Positions 61,687 through 64,000 of a stretch of DNA of 64,000 nucleotides are shown in pieces. The notes under the pieces are model-generated. The model made no database searches. It was not told the DNA's origin and saw nothing but the letters and a program-made list of their open reading frames with translations. The translations under genes were made by a program, and so were the position numbers. The stretch is from assembly GCF_012927275.1 (NCBI RefSeq), contig NZ_JABBGG010000003.1, positions 310,001 through 374,000 of the forward strand, given 5' to 3'. This stretch comes from Massilia polaris. GTDB taxonomy: Bacteria; Pseudomonadota; Gammaproteobacteria; Burkholderiales; Burkholderiaceae_D. Position 1 is the stretch's first letter, and each line of letters opens with the position of its first letter.

Positions 61687-62069
61687 CTCCTAGCGTTAAG
61701 AACGGCATGGCAAGCGGCTTCGAAACCTGCTTGCCATCTTCGTACGACTGGCCATCATTGAAGCATTTCTGTAACCGATAGATCAGAGATCCGGTCCAAG
61801 CCCTTGACCTGCTTTACGATCGTGGGCATTACCTCATCATTGTGTCCGATAAGACGTGCCCGCCCTCTTCAAAGCCGATGCCCCTGACTCCTGCAATTCC
61901 CTCCTCAGTGCGCGCGAGCGTAAGTACCGTACCGATCGTCATGGCCACTGAGCAGGCCCGTGCAGCGCACGTCAGCCGACGGAATACTGCGGTCTGGACG
62001 TCGGCCACCCGAACCTGTGCGTTCGTCCCGCATTTGCTATACTCAAATGACGGTTTCAGGAGCGCGCCG
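61687..62069. other. Intergenic region before the EAL gene
   Basis: It contains a 9-bp stem-loop ATGGCAAGC/GCTTGCCAT (61707-61737), possibly the ohr terminator, and a -10-like TATACT (62038-62043) before the next gene. Minus-strand frames here look partly protein-like, but I do not recognise any. Confidence 0.4.
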
Positions 62070-64000
62070 ATGTTTAACCATGCAATAGGAAATGGAAATG
62101 CTGCTCCGACTGTAGCAAACGGTTCGATATCGAATGCACTGGAGCGGAGCACTCGCGCTTTCAGAACGTTGAGCGCCGGCACCCGCACCTTGCTACGGGC
62201 GACCAATGAAGCGCAACTGTTGCAGGATATGTGCACTGTGATTGTCGAAACCGGCGGGTACCGGCGTGCCGGCGTGGCGTACGCCAGTGAGGACGAACAA
62301 AAATCCATGCGCTGGGTAGTCCAGGTCGGGATGAACAACGGCAAGGCGCAGCCGGTCGACGTGTCCTGGCTTAACGCCTTCGGTTTCACCTACGCCGATA
62401 TTCCTGCCGGCAGGACGGCGGTGGGGACGGCCATCCGGACGCGTGCGCCCTGTGTCGGCCGCGACATCCTGAACAGCCCGCTGTATGCCGAGCCGCAGCT
62501 TGCCATCTTCCGCCAGCAGGCCCTCGACGAAGGATATGCTTCGGTTACCGCCTTTCCACTGGTCGCCGATGGCCACGTGCTTGGGGCACTGTTCATGGCG
62601 GCCGCCGAGCCGGACGCTTTCCATGAGGAAGAGGTGCGCCTGCTCGCCGACATGGCCGACGATCTAGCCTTCGGCATTACTAGCCTGCGGATCCGGGAGC
62701 TGCATCGTGCGGCGCAGGCAACGATCGAGAAGCTCGCGTTCTTCGATACAGAATCCGGACTGCCGAATCGGACCCTACAGCTGCAGGCCATAACGGCTTT
62801 CCTCAAACAAGCGCGCGCCGAAAACGTCCCGTTGTCCTTGGTTCACCTGAAAATCAGCCGGTTCGAGGAAATCAGCCATGTGCTCGGCTACCAGGCAGCA
62901 GATCAATTGATGAAGGAGATTGCTCGCCGGCTGAGCGGCTGGGCCAGCCCCGAGCGTCCGCTAGCCCGCATCGGTGAAGCGTGCTTTAGCATGATCCTGC
63001 ATGGCGCCAGCATGGAAGATGCCACGGCCTTCGCGCATACGGTATTGCAGGCGCTGGATGACCCGATCGAAGTGTGCGGTGTGGCCCTCGATGCGCCGGT
63101 ACATGCCAGCGTCGCCTGCGACGTGGCCGCCGCGATGGCGCCGGAAACCTTGTTCCGGCATGCCAATGCCGCCCTCTACCACGGGACACCAGTGACCGAC
63201 CGTGTCAAAGTCTTTGCCAACGCGCGCGCTGCCGACTATGCCGGACGCCTCTCGCTGCTAGGTGACTTGCGGCGGGCCGTTGAGCGCAACGAGTTGCGAC
63301 TGTATTGCCAGCCGAAGGTCGACATGCGTTCCGGTAAAGTTACTGGCGCGGAAGCGCTCGTACGCTGGGCACATCCCAGGCTTGGCATGGTTCTCCCCTC
63401 GCACTTCATCCAACTTGCAGAGCAAAGCGGCATGATCACGCACGTCACCAACTGGGTGCTGAACGCAGCCTTCAGTCAGCTGCGTGCCTGGCCGGTGGAC
63501 GACACGCCCCAGACCTTGGCCATTAACATTTCCGCCTACGATTTCCGCAATCCAACGATCGTGCGGCAGATCGACAACCTGCTGTCCGCATGGCGCATCG
63601 ATCCGGCACGGGTCCAGTTCGAACTGACGGAAAGTGCCCTGATCGACGATCCGGGAGCGACCTTGGTGGCTCTTTCGGGCCTGAAGGCACTCGGCGTCGA
63701 GTTGCTCATCGACGACTTTGGCACCGGCTATTCCAGTTTGAGCTACCTGCAGAAGTTCCCAGTCGATGGCATCAAGATCGACCAGTCCTTCGTCATGCCC
63801 ATGCTTGACAGTCCGGACTCCGCAGCTATCGTGCGCTCCACCATCGAACTAGGCCATACCCTCAGCCGGCATATTGTTGCGGAAGGGGTGGAGAGCGAGG
63901 CGCTATGGGAGCGGCTTGCTGACGAAGGCTGCGATGTGGCGCAGGGGTATTTCATCGGCGAACCAATGCCTATCGAGGACTTTCCGCAGTGGCGTGCCGG
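62070..64000 (+). CDS. GAF-degenerate GGDEF-EAL phosphodiesterase (3' end outside window)
   Basis: ATG 62070 has AGGAG upstream and opens MFNHAIGNGNAAPTVANGSI; the frame is open to base 64000 (about 643 residues). A GAF domain spans about 50-205. The GGDEF domain is degenerate: the active-site loop reads ARIGEACFSM near residue 298. The EAL domain keeps its catalytic set: EALVRW (near 427), NISAYDF, ELTESALI, LLIDDFGTGYSS, GIKIDQSF, VAEGVES and QGYFIGEP. It is probably a cyclic-di-GMP phosphodiesterase with a regulatory GGDEF remnant, cytoplasmic. Confidence 0.92.
   Translation, partial: MFNHAIGNGNAAPTVANGSISNALERSTRAFRTLSAGTRTLLRATNEAQLLQDMCTVIVETGGYRRAGVAYASEDEQKSMRWVVQVGMNNGKAQPVDVSWLNAFGFTYADIPAGRTAVGTAIRTRAPCVGRDILNSPLYAEPQLAIFRQQALDEGYASVTAFPLVADGHVLGALFMAAAEPDAFHEEEVRLLADMADDLAFGITSLRIRELHRAAQATIEKLAFFDTESGLPNRTLQLQAITAFLKQARAENVPLSLVHLKISRFEEISHVLGYQAADQLMKEIARRLSGWASPERPLARIGEACFSMILHGASMEDATAFAHTVLQALDDPIEVCGVALDAPVHASVACDVAAAMAPETLFRHANAALYHGTPVTDRVKVFANARAADYAGRLSLLGDLRRAVERNELRLYCQPKVDMRSGKVTGAEALVRWAHPRLGMVLPSHFIQLAEQSGMITHVTNWVLNAAFSQLRAWPVDDTPQTLAINISAYDFRNPTIVRQIDNLLSAWRIDPARVQFELTESALIDDPGATLVALSGLKALGVELLIDDFGTGYSSLSYLQKFPVDGIKIDQSFVMPMLDSPDSAAIVRSTIELGHTLSRHIVAEGVESEALWERLADEGCDVAQGYFIGEPMPIEDFPQWRA

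Noticed and set aside
1-64000. CRISPR array, tRNA or rRNA genes
   Set aside because: Looked for regular direct repeats and tRNA arms by eye; none found.

Overview
The window looks like chromosome from a high-GC betaproteobacterium of the Oxalobacteraceae (Massilia/Telluria/Duganella-like). This is inferred from gene style: starch-degrading secreted enzymes, many GGDEF/EAL and PAS proteins, an Aer-like chemoreceptor, OhrR/Ohr pairs and bufferin genes. No rRNA, tRNA or CRISPR array was seen.

Layout. 1-2144: 3'-truncated PAS sensor kinase (minus). 2465-5755: exported beta-propeller/amidohydrolase. 5989-6885: PilZ protein. 7467-16223: starch block with lipoprotein pullulanase, GH97 glucosidase, a broken rhodanese gene and a TonB-dependent receptor. 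16231-18432: MaeB-type malic enzyme. 18491-20788: CHASE-PAS-GGDEF protein. 21198-24123: an epoxide-hydrolase-like enzyme, then a scar in which a 5'-truncated SDR gene is joined to an Aer-like chemoreceptor that is itself split by an IS200/IS605-like hairpin block. 24136-31092: adaptor-RND-TolC efflux operon with a patatin lipoprotein, then two TetR regulators (31277-32710). 32836-37483: a VOC enzyme gene cut off at an accessory segment. That segment holds an Mrr-type membrane nuclease, an unknown helical protein, and tails of a helicase-like gene, an IS5 transposase and an anti-phage dCTP-deaminase-like gene. 37517-44886: broken ohr, two response regulators and a 1,835-residue kinase-like/ATPase/histidine kinase. 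45108-47984: two epoxide hydrolases and an aldolase remnant. 48171-55352: bufferin region (bufA1, hydrolase, bufA2, bufB, bufC, Tat-exported hydrolase, ohrR, doxX, broken acetamidase), preceded by chimeric duplicates of its own 5' ends. 56491-59868: multi-PAS GGDEF-EAL protein of lower GC. 60289-61686: second ohrR/ohr pair. 62070-64000: GAF-degenerate GGDEF-EAL protein, cut by the window end.

Most notable. (1) A palindrome with core CGATTnAATCG occurs at the bufA1 promoter and near both ohrR genes and ohr, suggesting that OhrR-type peroxide sensors also control bufferin expression. (2) Segments 48171-48339 and 48338-48424 duplicate the bufA1 and bufA2 5' regions and are fused to a redoxin tail, giving two tiny overlapping chimeric ORFs. 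(3) Broken genes are numerous: chemoreceptor, SDR, rhodanese, VOC enzyme, both ohr copies, acetamidase, aldolase, dCTP deaminase, helicase, transposase and a protease C-terminus. This indicates active decay and recombination, although some single-base frameshifts at C/G runs could be sequencing errors.

All family assignments are by eye from motifs and memory. No database search was run.
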